NCBI GenBank assembly: GCA_036521995.1
Contig: DATDGR010000179.1
Span: forward strand, 1 to 64,000
Length of the DNA stretch: 64,000 nucleotides
Direction: 5' to 3'
Source of the DNA: Gp13-AA77 sp036521995
Lineage (GTDB): Bacteria; Acidobacteriota; Terriglobia; UBA7540
Part shown: in pieces, positions 45,499 to 55,081 of the stretch
How positions within the stretch are numbered: position 1 is the first letter of the stretch
Layout of the letters: the number at the start of each line of letters is the position of its first letter
Translations under genes and position numbers: made by a program
The notes under the pieces: generated by a model
Told to the model about the DNA's origin: nothing
Seen by the model: the letters and a program-made list of their open reading frames with translations, nothing else
Database searches by the model: none

Positions 45499-46740
45499 CT
45501 ACCCCTCGTACCTCTTAAACAGCAGCGCCGCGTTCGTGCCGCCGAATCCGAACGAATTCGACAGCACATACTCGAACGAGCCCTGGCGCGCCTGGTTGGG
45601 AACGTAATCGAGGTCGCAGTCAGGGTCGGGGTTCTCGTAATTGATCGTGGGAGGGATCCACTGGTCGCGCAACGCCAGGCCTGAAAAACCGGCCTCCAAA
45701 CCTCCGGCGCCGCCGAGCAGGTGCCCGGTCATCGACTTCGTGGAGCTGACCGGAATCCTGGCGGCATGCTCGCCGAACACCTTCTTGATGCCCAGCGTTT
45801 CAAAGCGATCGTTATAGGGCGTGGAGGTGCCGTGGGCGTTGATGTAGCCCACCTGCTCGGGCATTACCTTGGCGTCGGCCAGGGCATTCTGCATCACGCG
45901 CGCCTGTCCGCTGGCGCTTTCGTCGGGAGCGGTGATGTGGTAGGCGTCCCCCGACATACCATAGCCCACCAGCTCCGCCACAATGGGCGCTCCGCGCCTC
46001 AAAGCCAGGCCCAGCTCTTCGAGAATCAGAATGCCAGAACCTTCCCCGATCACGAAACCGTCGCGGTCGCGGTCGAACGGCCGGCAGGCCTTTTCCGGCT
46101 CCTGGTTTCGGGTGGAGAGCGCCCGCATGGCGGCAAAGCCTCCAACTCCCATGGGAGTGATGGCCGCCTCGGCGCCGCCGCAGATCATCACGTCGGCGTC
46201 GCAGCGGGAGATGAGCCGGAAAGAGTCGCCCACGGCGTGAGCGCTCGCGGAGCAGGCGGTGGCGGTGGCGGAGTTCGGGCCGCGCGCGCCCCAGCGGATG
46301 GAGACAAAGCCGGAAGCCAGATTCACGATGGTGGCCGGGATGAAGAAAGGCGAAATGCGGCGCGGACCGCCCTCCATCAGCGCCGTGTGCTCGCGCTCGA
46401 TCATATCGAATCCGCCGATCCCGGAGCCGATGAAGACGCCCGTCCGCGGCGCGATCTCGGGCGTGATCTCGAGACCCGACTCCTTCATGGCGAACTCGGT
46501 GGCGGCCAGGGCGAACTGGATGAACCGTCCCATCTTCTTCAGTTCCTTTTTTTCCACGAACTGAAGAGGATCGAACCCTTTCACCTCGGCGGCGAAGGTG
46601 GTGGAGTAGCCTGTGGTGTCGAAGCGGGTGATGGGGCCAGCACCGCTGCGTCCGGCCAGCAGATTCTTCCAGGTTTCTTCCGTGCCGACACCTACCGGGC
46701 TCACCAAGCCCACGCCGGTGACGACAACTCTTCGCGCCAA
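45499..46740 (-). CDS. fabF: Beta-ketoacyl-ACP synthase II
   Basis: 413 residues from a TTG start with GGAGGAG 4 bases upstream, giving the classic MARRVVVTGVGLVSPVG opening. The thiolase-fold triad is complete: Cys in TATACSASAHAVGDSF, His in INAHGTSTPYND and His in SMTGHLLGGAGGLEA, with the Lys of STKS just before. It condenses malonyl-ACP with acyl-ACP in fatty-acid elongation. 30 bp after acpP. Confidence 0.96.
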   Translation of the reverse strand: MARRVVVTGVGLVSPVGVGTEETWKNLLAGRSGAGPITRFDTTGYSTTFAAEVKGFDPLQFVEKKELKKMGRFIQFALAATEFAMKESGLEITPEIAPRTGVFIGSGIGGFDMIEREHTALMEGGPRRISPFFIPATIVNLASGFVSIRWGARGPNSATATACSASAHAVGDSFRLISRCDADVMICGGAEAAITPMGVGGFAAMRALSTRNQEPEKACRPFDRDRDGFVIGEGSGILILEELGLALRRGAPIVAELVGYGMSGDAYHITAPDESASGQARVMQNALADAKVMPEQVGYINAHGTSTPYNDRFETLGIKKVFGEHAARIPVSSTKSMTGHLLGGAGGLEAGFSGLALRDQWIPPTINYENPDPDCDLDYVPNQARQGSFEYVLSNSFGFGGTNAALLFKRYEG

Positions 46741-46770
46741 GTGCTCCTCCTTGCTTCGGCCCTGCGCGTC

Positions 46771-47019
46771 TCAGTTTTTGGATGGCTTGGCGTGGGACTG
46801 GATGTAATCGATGGCGTCCTTCACGGTCAGAATCTTCTCGGCTTCCTCGTCGGGAATCTCGATCTCAAAGGTCTCTTCAAACGTCATCACCAGCTCAACG
46901 ATGTCGAGCGAATCGGCGCCGAGATCATCCACGAAATGAGCCGTGGGCGTTACCTCCGATTCCTCAACTCCGAGCTGCTCTACGATAATCTGCTTGACCT
47001 TCTCCTCAATCGAAGGCAT
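46771..47019 (-). CDS. acpP: Acyl carrier protein
   Basis: 82 residues from ATG 47019 (GGAGGAG upstream; the frame is open 33 bp further). Ser37 in DDLGADSLDIVELVM is the phosphopantetheine site. Acidic four-helix protein, complete. The order fabG-acpP-fabF on the minus strand is the common one. Confidence 0.97.
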   Translation of the reverse strand: MPSIEEKVKQIIVEQLGVEESEVTPTAHFVDDLGADSLDIVELVMTFEETFEIEIPDEEAEKILTVKDAIDYIQSHAKPSKN

Positions 47020-47134
47020 CAGGGCCTCCTCCACTTTCTTTAAGATGGCCAATCATCATAACATCAGAAGCCGGAAGACAGGAGTAAGAATCCAGAACCC
47101 CCCCCGAGCGGCATTCTTCCTGTTTTCGGCCTTC

Positions 47135-47881
47135 TCAGGCCATGAACATCCCGCCATTTACGTTCAAGACGTGTCCGGTAATGTAGGCGGCTTCGTCCGA
47201 AGCCAGGAACCGCACCGCCAACGCCACCTCCCGATCCGTTCCCATGCGGCCCAGCGGCACCAGGCTCAGGATCTTCTGCCGGACCTCTTCCGGCAGCGCC
47301 TGGGTCATGGCCGTGTCGACAAAGCCCGGGGCCACAGCGTTCACCGTAATGCTGCGGCTGGCCACTTCAGCCGCCACCGCTTTGGTAAGGCCGATCAGCC
47401 CGGCCTTGGAGGCGATGTAATTCGCCTGGCCGGGATTACCCGTCTGCGCCACCACCGAAGTTATATTGATGATCCGCCCCGCCCGCCGGCGCACCATGCC
47501 CGGTAGCACGAGCCTGATGCAGTTATAGGCTCCATCCAGGTTCGTGCGGAAAACCGCTTCCCAGTCGGGCGGTTTCATCCGCAGGATCAAGTTGTCTCGG
47601 GTGATGCCGGCGTTGTTGACCAGGATGTCGATTTTACCCCAGGCTTCCTGGACCTGCCCGATCGCGTCCCGTACCGAGCCGGCACTGGCCACATCGAGAG
47701 CCACCGGCAGAGCCTTGTGACCGAGGGCCTCGATCTCCCGGGCAACGGCTCCTAGTTTTTCGAGGTTGCGGGCGCCAAGCGCCACGTCGGCCCCGGCCTC
47801 CGCCAGCACCAAGGCACAGGCGCGCCCGATCCCCTGAGAGGCACCAGTCACCAAGGCCACGCGGCCCTCAAGACTCGACAT
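47135..47881 (-). CDS. fabG: 3-oxoacyl-ACP reductase
   Basis: 248 residues, a short-chain dehydrogenase: VTGASQGIGRACAL (NADPH loop), NNAGITRDNLILRM (the FabG-typical NAGITRD), catalytic Ser in NITSVVAQTGNPGQ, YIASKAGLIGLTK (Tyr, Lys) and APGFVDTAMT. It reduces beta-ketoacyl-ACP with NADPH. First gene of the fabG-acpP-fabF operon; the 786-bp gap upstream holds promoters only for the divergent respiratory operon. Confidence 0.96.
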   Translation of the reverse strand: MSSLEGRVALVTGASQGIGRACALVLAEAGADVALGARNLEKLGAVAREIEALGHKALPVALDVASAGSVRDAIGQVQEAWGKIDILVNNAGITRDNLILRMKPPDWEAVFRTNLDGAYNCIRLVLPGMVRRRAGRIINITSVVAQTGNPGQANYIASKAGLIGLTKAVAAEVASRSITVNAVAPGFVDTAMTQALPEEVRQKILSLVPLGRMGTDREVALAVRFLASDEAAYITGHVLNVNGGMFMA

Positions 47882-48391
47882 CAGGCCCTCTGAGGCTCAT
47901 CTCCGGCCTCACGCAGCCGACCTCTGTGGCCGCTCGCTCTTGAATTCGTGAGATCTTGTTCCCCGTGGTCGATCTGTCACTCTCACCCGCCGCGAACACG
48001 GTCATGAGGATCCGTTCGCGGCCGCTCCACTTTCCCTGCGCGGCCCCTTTTCCAAGACTGCTCGCTGAACGGCGGAAGAGGCTCAGAAACAACAAAGGCA
48101 ATTCCGATTCATGCTATCGGCGTGGCCAGAGCGTGTCAAGGCGAGTACTTAGTCGAATGGGCTCAGGCTGGTGATGCGTTTAACCAAACCTGGAGCGATC
48201 GAGCCAAGGCAGCTGAGCAGGGTAAGGTCAAATTCTCTGGTGATGCTCCTCTTAACGTCTACGCCCAATAGCCGGGAGGTCCGGGGCACAAAAGGCTCAG
48301 GCGACGGTAAGAGGGCTAAGAGGGATTCAACGAGATTTTGGATCGTCGCGCTTAGGCGCGATTTTGGGCGAGCGAGGGTGAGGGAGAGTTG

Positions 48392-48419
48392 TTGACAGCC
48401 ACCGAGCCGTTGATATACT
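48392..48419 (+). promoter_or_regulatory. Promoter P1 of the act-cta operon
   Basis: TTGACA (48392-48397), 16-base spacer, TATACT (48414-48419), about 250 bp before actA. Near-consensus sigma70. Confidence 0.65.
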
Positions 48420-48464
48420 GCCGATTACAGCGTGCGCTTCCAAAATTTTTTTGCACGCATTTGG

Positions 48465-48493
48465 TTGACAGGTCGAGTGCGACACCATAACAT
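48465..48493 (+). promoter_or_regulatory. Promoter P2 candidate of the act-cta operon
   Basis: TTGACA (48465-48470), 17-base spacer, TAACAT (48488-48493), 73 bp after P1. The tandem arrangement would let the respiratory operon respond to two signals. The -10 is weaker than that of P1. Confidence 0.5.
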
Positions 48494-48667
48494 TTCTGAT
48501 TCGAAGGCCAGCGCCTGTTGTTTTCAGCGGACGACCTGAAGGCAAGACCCTGAAGGAAGACAATCACCGGACCCGCCCCAAGGCCCGGCGGAGTGGCCCG
48601 AGACGTGGGCCGGCCGAGTCCAAAAAGGCAGCGAGACGCGACGTTTCCCGATCTTGAAGGCTGACGG

Positions 48668-49318
48668 ATGCCCCAGATTTTTCATCACAGCATGAACACG
48701 ATCTCCCGCGTGAGCATTGTGGCGGGGGTACTGCTCGTGGGGGGCCTCGGGTACCTAGCTTGGGCGGTGAACGAGTCGCCCTACTATACGAACGCCAAGC
48801 TGCCCCTTGAGCAGCCCGTGCTCTTCAGCCACAAGCACCATACGATGGACGACGGCATCGACTGCCGGTACTGCCACACTTCGGTGGAGAAGTCCTCCTT
48901 CGCCGGGCTACCGCCCACCGAAACCTGCATGACCTGCCATTCCCAGATCTGGACCAACGCCGAGATGCTCGAGCCGGTACGGGCGAGCTACGCCACCGGA
49001 CAGTCGCTCGAGTGGGCGCGTGTCAACGCGCTGCCCGACTTCGTCTACTTCAATCACAGCATCCACGTGGCCAAGGGAATCGGCTGCACCACCTGCCACG
49101 GGCAACTGGGCGAGATGCCGGTCACGTGGAAGGAGAATACGCTCTACATGCGATGGTGTATCGACTGCCACAAGCATCCGGAGCGATTCGTGCGCCGGCG
49201 CCAGGACGTGTTCAAGCCGGTTTACGAGCCACCGGCGAATCAGCTTGCTATGGGAAAGCAGCTTGTGAAGGAATACAGGATCAAGAGCTACACCAATTGC
49301 GACACGTGTCACCGCTAG
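48668..49318 (+). CDS. actA: Alternative complex III subunit A, pentahaem cytochrome c
   Basis: 216 residues: a membrane anchor/uncleaved signal (residues 12-35) and five CxxCH haem sites (CRYCH, CMTCH, CTTCH, CIDCH, CDTCH). Five c-type haems and this gene order define ActA, the periplasmic electron outlet of the quinol-oxidising alternative complex III. The second half (FVYFNHSIHVAKGIGCTTCH) carries distal His ligands. First gene of the operon; GAAGG is about 6 bases upstream. Confidence 0.93.
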   Translation: MPQIFHHSMNTISRVSIVAGVLLVGGLGYLAWAVNESPYYTNAKLPLEQPVLFSHKHHTMDDGIDCRYCHTSVEKSSFAGLPPTETCMTCHSQIWTNAEMLEPVRASYATGQSLEWARVNALPDFVYFNHSIHVAKGIGCTTCHGQLGEMPVTWKENTLYMRWCIDCHKHPERFVRRRQDVFKPVYEPPANQLAMGKQLVKEYRIKSYTNCDTCHR

Positions 49319-49337
49319 GGGCAGGTAGCCGAAATCG

Positions 49338-52300
49338 ATGCCGAATCCGATGACCGATTCGAAGGATGACTTGAAAGCTTCGGAGCTGGTTCAGATTCAG
49401 CTGCCGTCTGACTCCGCGAACCCTCACCCGCCGCGCTTTTGGCGCAGCCTCGATGAGCTCAACAACGGCGCCGCCTACCAGAAGGGTCTGGCGCATGAGT
49501 TTCCGGAAGGAAGATTTCCGAAGACCAGCGGACAGGGCGGACTGAATCGTCGTGACCTGCTGAAGGTGATGGGCGCGTCAGCCGGCCTGGCGGGCTTGAC
49601 GGCCTGCACCAAGTTGCCGCCGGAGAAGATTGTTCCCTACGTGCGCCAGCCGGAAGAGTTTGTTCCCGGCATTCCGCTTTTCTATGCCACGGCCATGCCG
49701 CTCGGTGGAATCGGGCGCGGTGTGCTGGTTGAAAGTCACATGGGGCGCCCGACCAAAGTGGAAGGGAATCCCGATCACCCCGGCAGTCTGGGCGGGGCGG
49801 ACGTCTTCGGGCAGGCGTCCGTGCTGACCCTGTACGACCCGGACCGGTCGCAGGTCCCAATTCATTTCGGCCATCTTGCCAGTTGGGACGGATTCATCGC
49901 CGACTTCGGTGACCACCTGGCGAGCGAGTCATCCACGGGTGGGGCGGGACTGCGCATTCTGACGGGCAGCATCACTTCCCCGACCCTGGCCGACCAGATC
50001 AAGTCCGTGCTCAGTCAATTTCCGTCGGCTGGCTGGCATCAATACGAGCCTTGCGGGCGCGACAATGCGCGCGAAGGGGCGAAGCTGGCCTTCGGGCAGT
50101 ACGTCAACACGATCTACCGGCTCGACAAAGCCGATGTGATCCTGAGCTTGGACTCCGACTTTCTTTTTGCGGAGCCGGGCGGCTTGCGCTACGCGCGCGA
50201 CTTCGCCGGTCGCCGCCGCATGGTTGACCCTTCCGGTACCACCAACCGGCTCTACGTACTGGAAAGTACGCCCTCGATCACGGGGTCGCTAGCGGACCAT
50301 CGGGTGCCGATCCGGTCGAGCGACATCCAGGCCGTAGCCCGAGCCGCAGCGCAGGGCCTCGGCGTGCCCTCCGGCAGCGACGCAGCTCTACCCGCTGGCA
50401 TGTCCGCGGACTGGGTTGCGGCGCTGGTGCACGACCTCCAGGCCCATCGCGCTTCCAGCCTGGTGGTGGCCGGGGAACAGCAACCGCCTTCCGTGCATGC
50501 GCTCGCCCATGCCATTAATCACGCTCTCGGTAACGTTGGTGTCACGGTGATCTACACCGACCCGGTGGAGGCGAACGCGACGGACGAGATCAAGTCGCTG
50601 AAGGACCTCGTGGCCGACATGGACGGGGGCCGCGTGCGGACGCTGCTGATGATCGGAGTCAATCCAGCTTACAACGCGCCCGCCGACGTGCCCTTCGTGG
50701 CCGCCATCCAGAAGGTGGATTTCCGGGTCCATCTCGGGCTTCATCAAGACGAGACGGCCGAGGTGTGTCACTGGCATGTTCCAGAGACGCACTACCTTGA
50801 GGCGTGGGGCGACGTCCGCAACTACGATGGGAGCGCCAGCATCATCCAGCCGCTGATTGCGCCGCTGTATGGCGGCAAGAGCGCTCACGAGATGATGGCC
50901 GTGCTCCAGGGCCAGACCAATCTCTCCACCCATGATCTGGTTCGCGGCTACTGGCAGCGTCAAGCTGAGGCGGGACACCTGGCTCCGGCGGCCGCTTCCA
51001 ACTTCGAGACTTTCTGGGAGACTTCCCTCAACAACGGATGGATCGAAGGCACGACGCTGGCGGTGAAGCAGGTGACGGCGAACGCCAGTGCGGGCGCGGC
51101 GACGACTGCGGCCGAGTCCAATGCGCAGGGTCTCGAGATCGTGTTCCGGCCTGATCCTTCTGTCTGGGACGGCAGCTTTGCCAATAATGCCTGGCTTCAG
51201 GAGCTGCCACGGCCTTTCAGCAAGCTAACCTGGGATAACACGCTGCTGGTGAGCCCAGCCACGGCGGCGCGGCTTGGACTGCAGCGCGAAGATGTAGTGA
51301 AGATCGTTTTGGAGGGCCACGAAGTCGAGGCCCCGGTCCTGATTCTTCCCGGGCAAGCGGCGAACTCAGTCGCTTTGCATCTCGGCTATGGACGCAGGCG
51401 GGCCGGTGGCGTGGGCACGGGTGTGGGCGTGAATGCCTACGCCATCCGCACCTCGGACGCTCCGTGGATCGCCGCCGGCGCGACTCTCACCAAGACCGGC
51501 GACAAGCATCACCTGGTGACGACCCAGAACCATCACCTCATCGACCAGAACGGTCAGAAAGTGGAAGAAGAGAGCGAGGCCGCTTTCGACCGGCACGTGA
51601 TCCGCGTGGCCACCGTGGAAGAATACGGGAGAGACCCCAACTTTGCGGCCGACCCGCCGGAGGAAACCACCGCAGCGCCCTCCATGTACCCCAAGGTCGA
51701 CTACAGCCAAGGTTATTCCTGGGGCATGTCGGTCGACTTGAACACTTGCATCGGCTGTAACGCCTGCGTGGTGGCCTGTTACGCTGAGAACAACATCGCG
51801 GTAGTGGGCAAGGAAGAGGTGGACAACGGTCGCGACATGCAGTGGATCCGCGTCGATACCTACTTCCGGGGCGACCTCGACAACCCCGAAGCGTACAACG
51901 AGGTGATGCTGTGCCAGCATTGTGAGAATGCACCCTGCGAATACGTCTGCCCGGTCGGAGCCACGGTCCACAGCCCAGAAGGGCTGAACCTGATGGTTTA
52001 TAACCGCTGCGTGGGCACGCGCTACTGTTCCAACAACTGCCCCTATAAGGTACGGCGCTTCAACTTCAAACTCTACTCGGATTGGGACACGCCGAGTCTC
52101 TACCCGCTGCGGAACCCGGATGTCACGGTACGCAGCCGCGGCGTGATGGAAAAGTGTACTTACTGTGTGCAGCGCATCATGGAAGCCAAGATTGTGGCTG
52201 AGCGTGAGGATCGCACCTTGCGTGACGGCGAGATTCAGACAGCCTGCCAGCAGACTTGCCCTACCCAGGCCATCGTGTTCGGCAACATCAACGATCCGGA

Positions 52301-52424
52301 GAGCCGAGTCTCAAAACTGAAGGCGCAGTCGCGGGATTATGGTCTGTTGCGTGACCTGAACGTCCGGCCAAGAACCACCTACCTGGCGCGGCTGACCAAC
52401 CCCAATGTGGAGATCAAGGGATAG
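49338..52424 (+). CDS. actB: Alternative complex III subunit B, molybdopterin-oxidoreductase-like with Fe-S domain
   Basis: 1028 residues, the fused ActB1-B2 form. A twin-arginine signal, GGLNRRDLLKVMGAS (about 68-82), is followed by a molybdopterin-oxidoreductase-like fold (to about 720). Its first part has no Cys cluster and no cofactor ligand I can see, as expected for ActB. The C-terminal ferredoxin-type domain (about 785-980) carries the cysteines CIGCNACVVAC, CQHCENAPCEYVC, CVGTRYCSNNC and CTYCVQRI, enough for several [4Fe-4S]/[3Fe-4S] clusters. It stands on the periplasmic side between ActC and ActA. Confidence 0.95.
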   Translation: MPNPMTDSKDDLKASELVQIQLPSDSANPHPPRFWRSLDELNNGAAYQKGLAHEFPEGRFPKTSGQGGLNRRDLLKVMGASAGLAGLTACTKLPPEKIVPYVRQPEEFVPGIPLFYATAMPLGGIGRGVLVESHMGRPTKVEGNPDHPGSLGGADVFGQASVLTLYDPDRSQVPIHFGHLASWDGFIADFGDHLASESSTGGAGLRILTGSITSPTLADQIKSVLSQFPSAGWHQYEPCGRDNAREGAKLAFGQYVNTIYRLDKADVILSLDSDFLFAEPGGLRYARDFAGRRRMVDPSGTTNRLYVLESTPSITGSLADHRVPIRSSDIQAVARAAAQGLGVPSGSDAALPAGMSADWVAALVHDLQAHRASSLVVAGEQQPPSVHALAHAINHALGNVGVTVIYTDPVEANATDEIKSLKDLVADMDGGRVRTLLMIGVNPAYNAPADVPFVAAIQKVDFRVHLGLHQDETAEVCHWHVPETHYLEAWGDVRNYDGSASIIQPLIAPLYGGKSAHEMMAVLQGQTNLSTHDLVRGYWQRQAEAGHLAPAAASNFETFWETSLNNGWIEGTTLAVKQVTANASAGAATTAAESNAQGLEIVFRPDPSVWDGSFANNAWLQELPRPFSKLTWDNTLLVSPATAARLGLQREDVVKIVLEGHEVEAPVLILPGQAANSVALHLGYGRRRAGGVGTGVGVNAYAIRTSDAPWIAAGATLTKTGDKHHLVTTQNHHLIDQNGQKVEEESEAAFDRHVIRVATVEEYGRDPNFAADPPEETTAAPSMYPKVDYSQGYSWGMSVDLNTCIGCNACVVACYAENNIAVVGKEEVDNGRDMQWIRVDTYFRGDLDNPEAYNEVMLCQHCENAPCEYVCPVGATVHSPEGLNLMVYNRCVGTRYCSNNCPYKVRRFNFKLYSDWDTPSLYPLRNPDVTVRSRGVMEKCTYCVQRIMEAKIVAEREDRTLRDGEIQTACQQTCPTQAIVFGNINDPESRVSKLKAQSRDYGLLRDLNVRPRTTYLARLTNPNVEIKG

Positions 52425-52427
52425 CCG

Positions 52428-53822
52428 ATGGATCCGGTCGAAACCAACAATTTAACGGCCGTGGTCGAGACCGACGAAGTCATTGCGCCGGGGCAAACCT
52501 ACCGGTCTGTCAGCGACCGTGTCAGCGACATGGTGCTGGAGTGGCCGATCGGTTACCGCTGGGCGGCCGGCTTGCTGCTGGCCCTCGCGCTCCTGTTTGT
52601 CTTGAACCTGGCGCTGGGCGTGGTCTTCACGATCGGCGTCGGGGTGTGGGGCATCAACATTCCAGTGGGGTGGGCCTTCGCCATCACCAATTTCGTCTGG
52701 TGGATCGGAATCGGACACGCTGGAACGTTGATCTCCGCCTTTTTGTTGTTGATGCGCCAGCAGTGGCGCACCTCGATCAACCGGTTTGCGGAAGCCATGA
52801 CGATTTTCGCCGTGGCTTGCGCCGGCATGTTTCCACTCGCCCATATGGGCCGTCCCTGGCTGTTTTACTGGCTGCTGCCCTATCCCGACACCATGGGGAC
52901 CTGGCCCCAGTTTCGCAGCCCCTTGGTGTGGGACGTCTTTGCGGTATCAACTTACCTCACTGTTTCGCTCATCTTCTGGTATGTCGGGCTGCTTCCGGAT
53001 CTGGCGACGCTGCGCGACCGCGCCAAGAAACGGATCACTAAGATCATTTACGGCATCGTGTCGCTCGGCTGGCGCGGGTCGGCCGTGCACTGGTCGCGCT
53101 ATGAGATGTGCTCGCTCCTGCTCGCCGGCCTTTCCACGCCGCTGGTCGTTTCCGTGCACACCGTCGTGAGCTTCGACTTCACGATCGCCATCCTGCCTGG
53201 CTGGCACAGCACGATCTTCCCGCCCTACTTCGTCGCTGGCGCCATCTATTCCGGCTTCGCCATGGTGCTGACGCTGGCCATCCCGTTGCGCAAGTACTAT
53301 CACCTGGAAGGCTTCGTTACCATGAAGCACCTCGACTTCATGGCCAAGGTCATGCTGGCCACCGGGCTCGTGGTGGCTTACAGCTACATCATGGAAGCCT
53401 TCATGTCCTTTTACAGCGGCAACCCGTACGAGCGCTACATGATGATGAACCGCATGACGGGACCTTACGCCAAGGTTTTCTGGACACTGATCGCTTGCAA
53501 CCTGGTGGGTCCGCAAGTACTCTGGCTCCGCAGGTTCCGGCAGAGCGCGTGGCTCTTGTTCGGAGTGTCGTTGGTCGTCCAGACCGGCATGTGGCTAGAA
53601 CGTTTCGTGATCATCGTTACCAGCCTCCATCGGGACTTTCTGCCTTCGAGTTGGGGTATGTTCTATCCCACCCGTTGGGATTACATGACTTTCCTCGGAA
53701 CGCTCGGCCTGTTCTTTACCCTGTTCTACCTATTCATCCGCTTCCTGCCGATGATCGCCATTCACGAATTACGCGATCTGGTGCATAAGAAACAGGAAGA
53801 GTCGCATGCTGCCGTCCATTAG
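52428..53822 (+). CDS. actC: Alternative complex III subunit C, NrfD-like quinol-site membrane protein
   Basis: 464 residues with about ten membrane helices of the NrfD/PsrC fold (FAITNFVWWIGIGHAGTLIS, FPLAHMGRPWLFYWLLPYP, PLVVSVHTVVSFDFTIAILP). This subunit is the likely menaquinol oxidation site. The start is only 3 bp after actB. The motif WWIGIGHAGT and the HMGRPW stretch are conserved in ActC and ActF. Confidence 0.95.
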   Translation: MDPVETNNLTAVVETDEVIAPGQTYRSVSDRVSDMVLEWPIGYRWAAGLLLALALLFVLNLALGVVFTIGVGVWGINIPVGWAFAITNFVWWIGIGHAGTLISAFLLLMRQQWRTSINRFAEAMTIFAVACAGMFPLAHMGRPWLFYWLLPYPDTMGTWPQFRSPLVWDVFAVSTYLTVSLIFWYVGLLPDLATLRDRAKKRITKIIYGIVSLGWRGSAVHWSRYEMCSLLLAGLSTPLVVSVHTVVSFDFTIAILPGWHSTIFPPYFVAGAIYSGFAMVLTLAIPLRKYYHLEGFVTMKHLDFMAKVMLATGLVVAYSYIMEAFMSFYSGNPYERYMMMNRMTGPYAKVFWTLIACNLVGPQVLWLRRFRQSAWLLFGVSLVVQTGMWLERFVIIVTSLHRDFLPSSWGMFYPTRWDYMTFLGTLGLFFTLFYLFIRFLPMIAIHELRDLVHKKQEESHAAVH

Positions 53823-53870
53823 AGGCGAATCGGAATTTGCTCGAGGGAAGCTGAAACCGCTGGTTTCAAG

Positions 53871-54407
53871 ATGGCTCGTTATCTTTACGGATTGATGGCC
53901 GAATTCGAAACGCCGGAGCAGATCCTGGCGGCGGCCGAGCGCGCTCACGCCGAGGGCTACCACCGTATGGACACCTACACCCCATTCGCGGTGGAGGGTC
54001 TCGCCGAAGCAGTGGGATTCCAGCGCGGTCGGAAACTCTCAGCCATCGTGCTCTGCGGCGGCCTGACGGGTTGCTTCGGCGGGTTCTTCATGTGTTGGTG
54101 GCCGAACGTGATTGGATATCCGCTGAATATCGGCGGCAAGCCCTGGAACAGTTGGCCTGCCTTCATACCGATAACCTTCGAGCTCACGATCTTATTCTCA
54201 GCCCTCGCGGCGCTGGTCGGCATGCTCGCCTTGAACGGCCTGCCCATGCCTTACCATCCTGTCTTCAACGCGCCAAACTTTGACCGGGCGTCCAGGGACC
54301 GCTTCTTTCTGTGCATCGAGGCCGACGATCCCAAATTTGACCTGGGTGGAACCAGAGAATTCCTGGAGGGTTTCGACCCCGTGGAAGTCAGCGAGGTGGA
54401 AAGCTGA
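53871..54407 (+). CDS. actD: Alternative complex III subunit D (DUF3341)
   Basis: 178 residues. A cytoplasmic N-terminal half (LYGLMAEFETPEQILAAAER, DTYTPFAVEGLAEAVGF) is followed by two membrane helices (LSAIVLCGGLTGCFGGFFMC; ITFELTILFSALAALVGMLA) and a cytoplasmic tail. This is the DUF3341 fold found in every act operon. Structural partner of ActC/ActF. Confidence 0.93.
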   Translation: MARYLYGLMAEFETPEQILAAAERAHAEGYHRMDTYTPFAVEGLAEAVGFQRGRKLSAIVLCGGLTGCFGGFFMCWWPNVIGYPLNIGGKPWNSWPAFIPITFELTILFSALAALVGMLALNGLPMPYHPVFNAPNFDRASRDRFFLCIEADDPKFDLGGTREFLEGFDPVEVSEVES

Positions 54408-54412
54408 ACCCG

Positions 54413-55081
54413 ATGGGCTGCTGGTGCAGGAAGGCGAAATCTCGCAGGAGCCAGGAACTGGCGGCCGCACACTTAATCGGCGGCAATCGCAGACCCGATC
54501 GCGGCCGCGTCTTGAGACTGGCCGCCTCCTTGATCCTGGCGCTCGGAGCGGCCGCTGCCTGCCGTGTCGATATGCACGTGCAGCCTCGATACGACCCGCT
54601 GGCGCCGAGCACCTTCTTTCCCGACGGCCGCTCGGAACGGCCGATGGTTCCGGGAACCGTACCGCACGGTGTTCCGCGCACCGACGAGCTCATGTACACC
54701 GGCAAGGTCAACGGCGTGGTGGCCAACGAGTTCCCGTTTCCCATCACCCGGCAGGACCTGGACCGGGGACGGGAGCGTTACAACATTTACTGTTCGCCTT
54801 GTCACGACTACACCGGCAGCGGGCACGGTGTGATCGTGCAGCGAGGACTCCAGCAGCCGACTTCGTATCACAGCGAGAAACTGCGGAACGCACCGGTAGG
54901 CCACTTCTTCGAGGTCATGACCAACGGGTTCGGAGTGATGTACAGCTATGCGACCCGTGTGACACCGGACGACCGCTGGAGAATCGCAGCCTACATCAGG
55001 GCCTTGCAGCTCAGCCAGCACGCCACCATCGACGACGTGCCGGCTGACCAACGTCAACAATTGGTTCAGAAGGGACAATGA
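54413..55081 (+). CDS. actE: Alternative complex III subunit E, monohaem cytochrome c lipoprotein
   Basis: 222 residues. A basic N-terminus is followed by a hydrophobic run ending LGAAAACRVDM, a probable lipobox cysteine (residue 50). PRYDPLAPSTFFPDGRSERP is the usual ActE start. One haem site, CSPCH, and a distal Met in the segment VMTNGFGVMYSYA. The start codon is uncertain; the first 20 residues look unusual. It ends by overlapping actF (ATGA). Confidence 0.92.
   Translation: MGCWCRKAKSRRSQELAAAHLIGGNRRPDRGRVLRLAASLILALGAAAACRVDMHVQPRYDPLAPSTFFPDGRSERPMVPGTVPHGVPRTDELMYTGKVNGVVANEFPFPITRQDLDRGRERYNIYCSPCHDYTGSGHGVIVQRGLQQPTSYHSEKLRNAPVGHFFEVMTNGFGVMYSYATRVTPDDRWRIAAYIRALQLSQHATIDDVPADQRQQLVQKGQ

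Larger units (their letters stand above)
47882..48667 (+). other. Divergent intergenic region upstream of the respiratory operon
   Basis: No gene is supported. It contains two promoter candidates facing right (listed separately) and an inverted repeat GCGTGC (48431-48436) / GCACGC (48453-48458) around a T7 run. It separates the fab operon (left) from the respiratory operon (right). The 5' leader of actA would be about 170-240 nt. Confidence 0.5.

Noticed and set aside
45721..47043. Plus-strand open frame of 440 codons
   Set aside because: Antisense to fabF and acpP.
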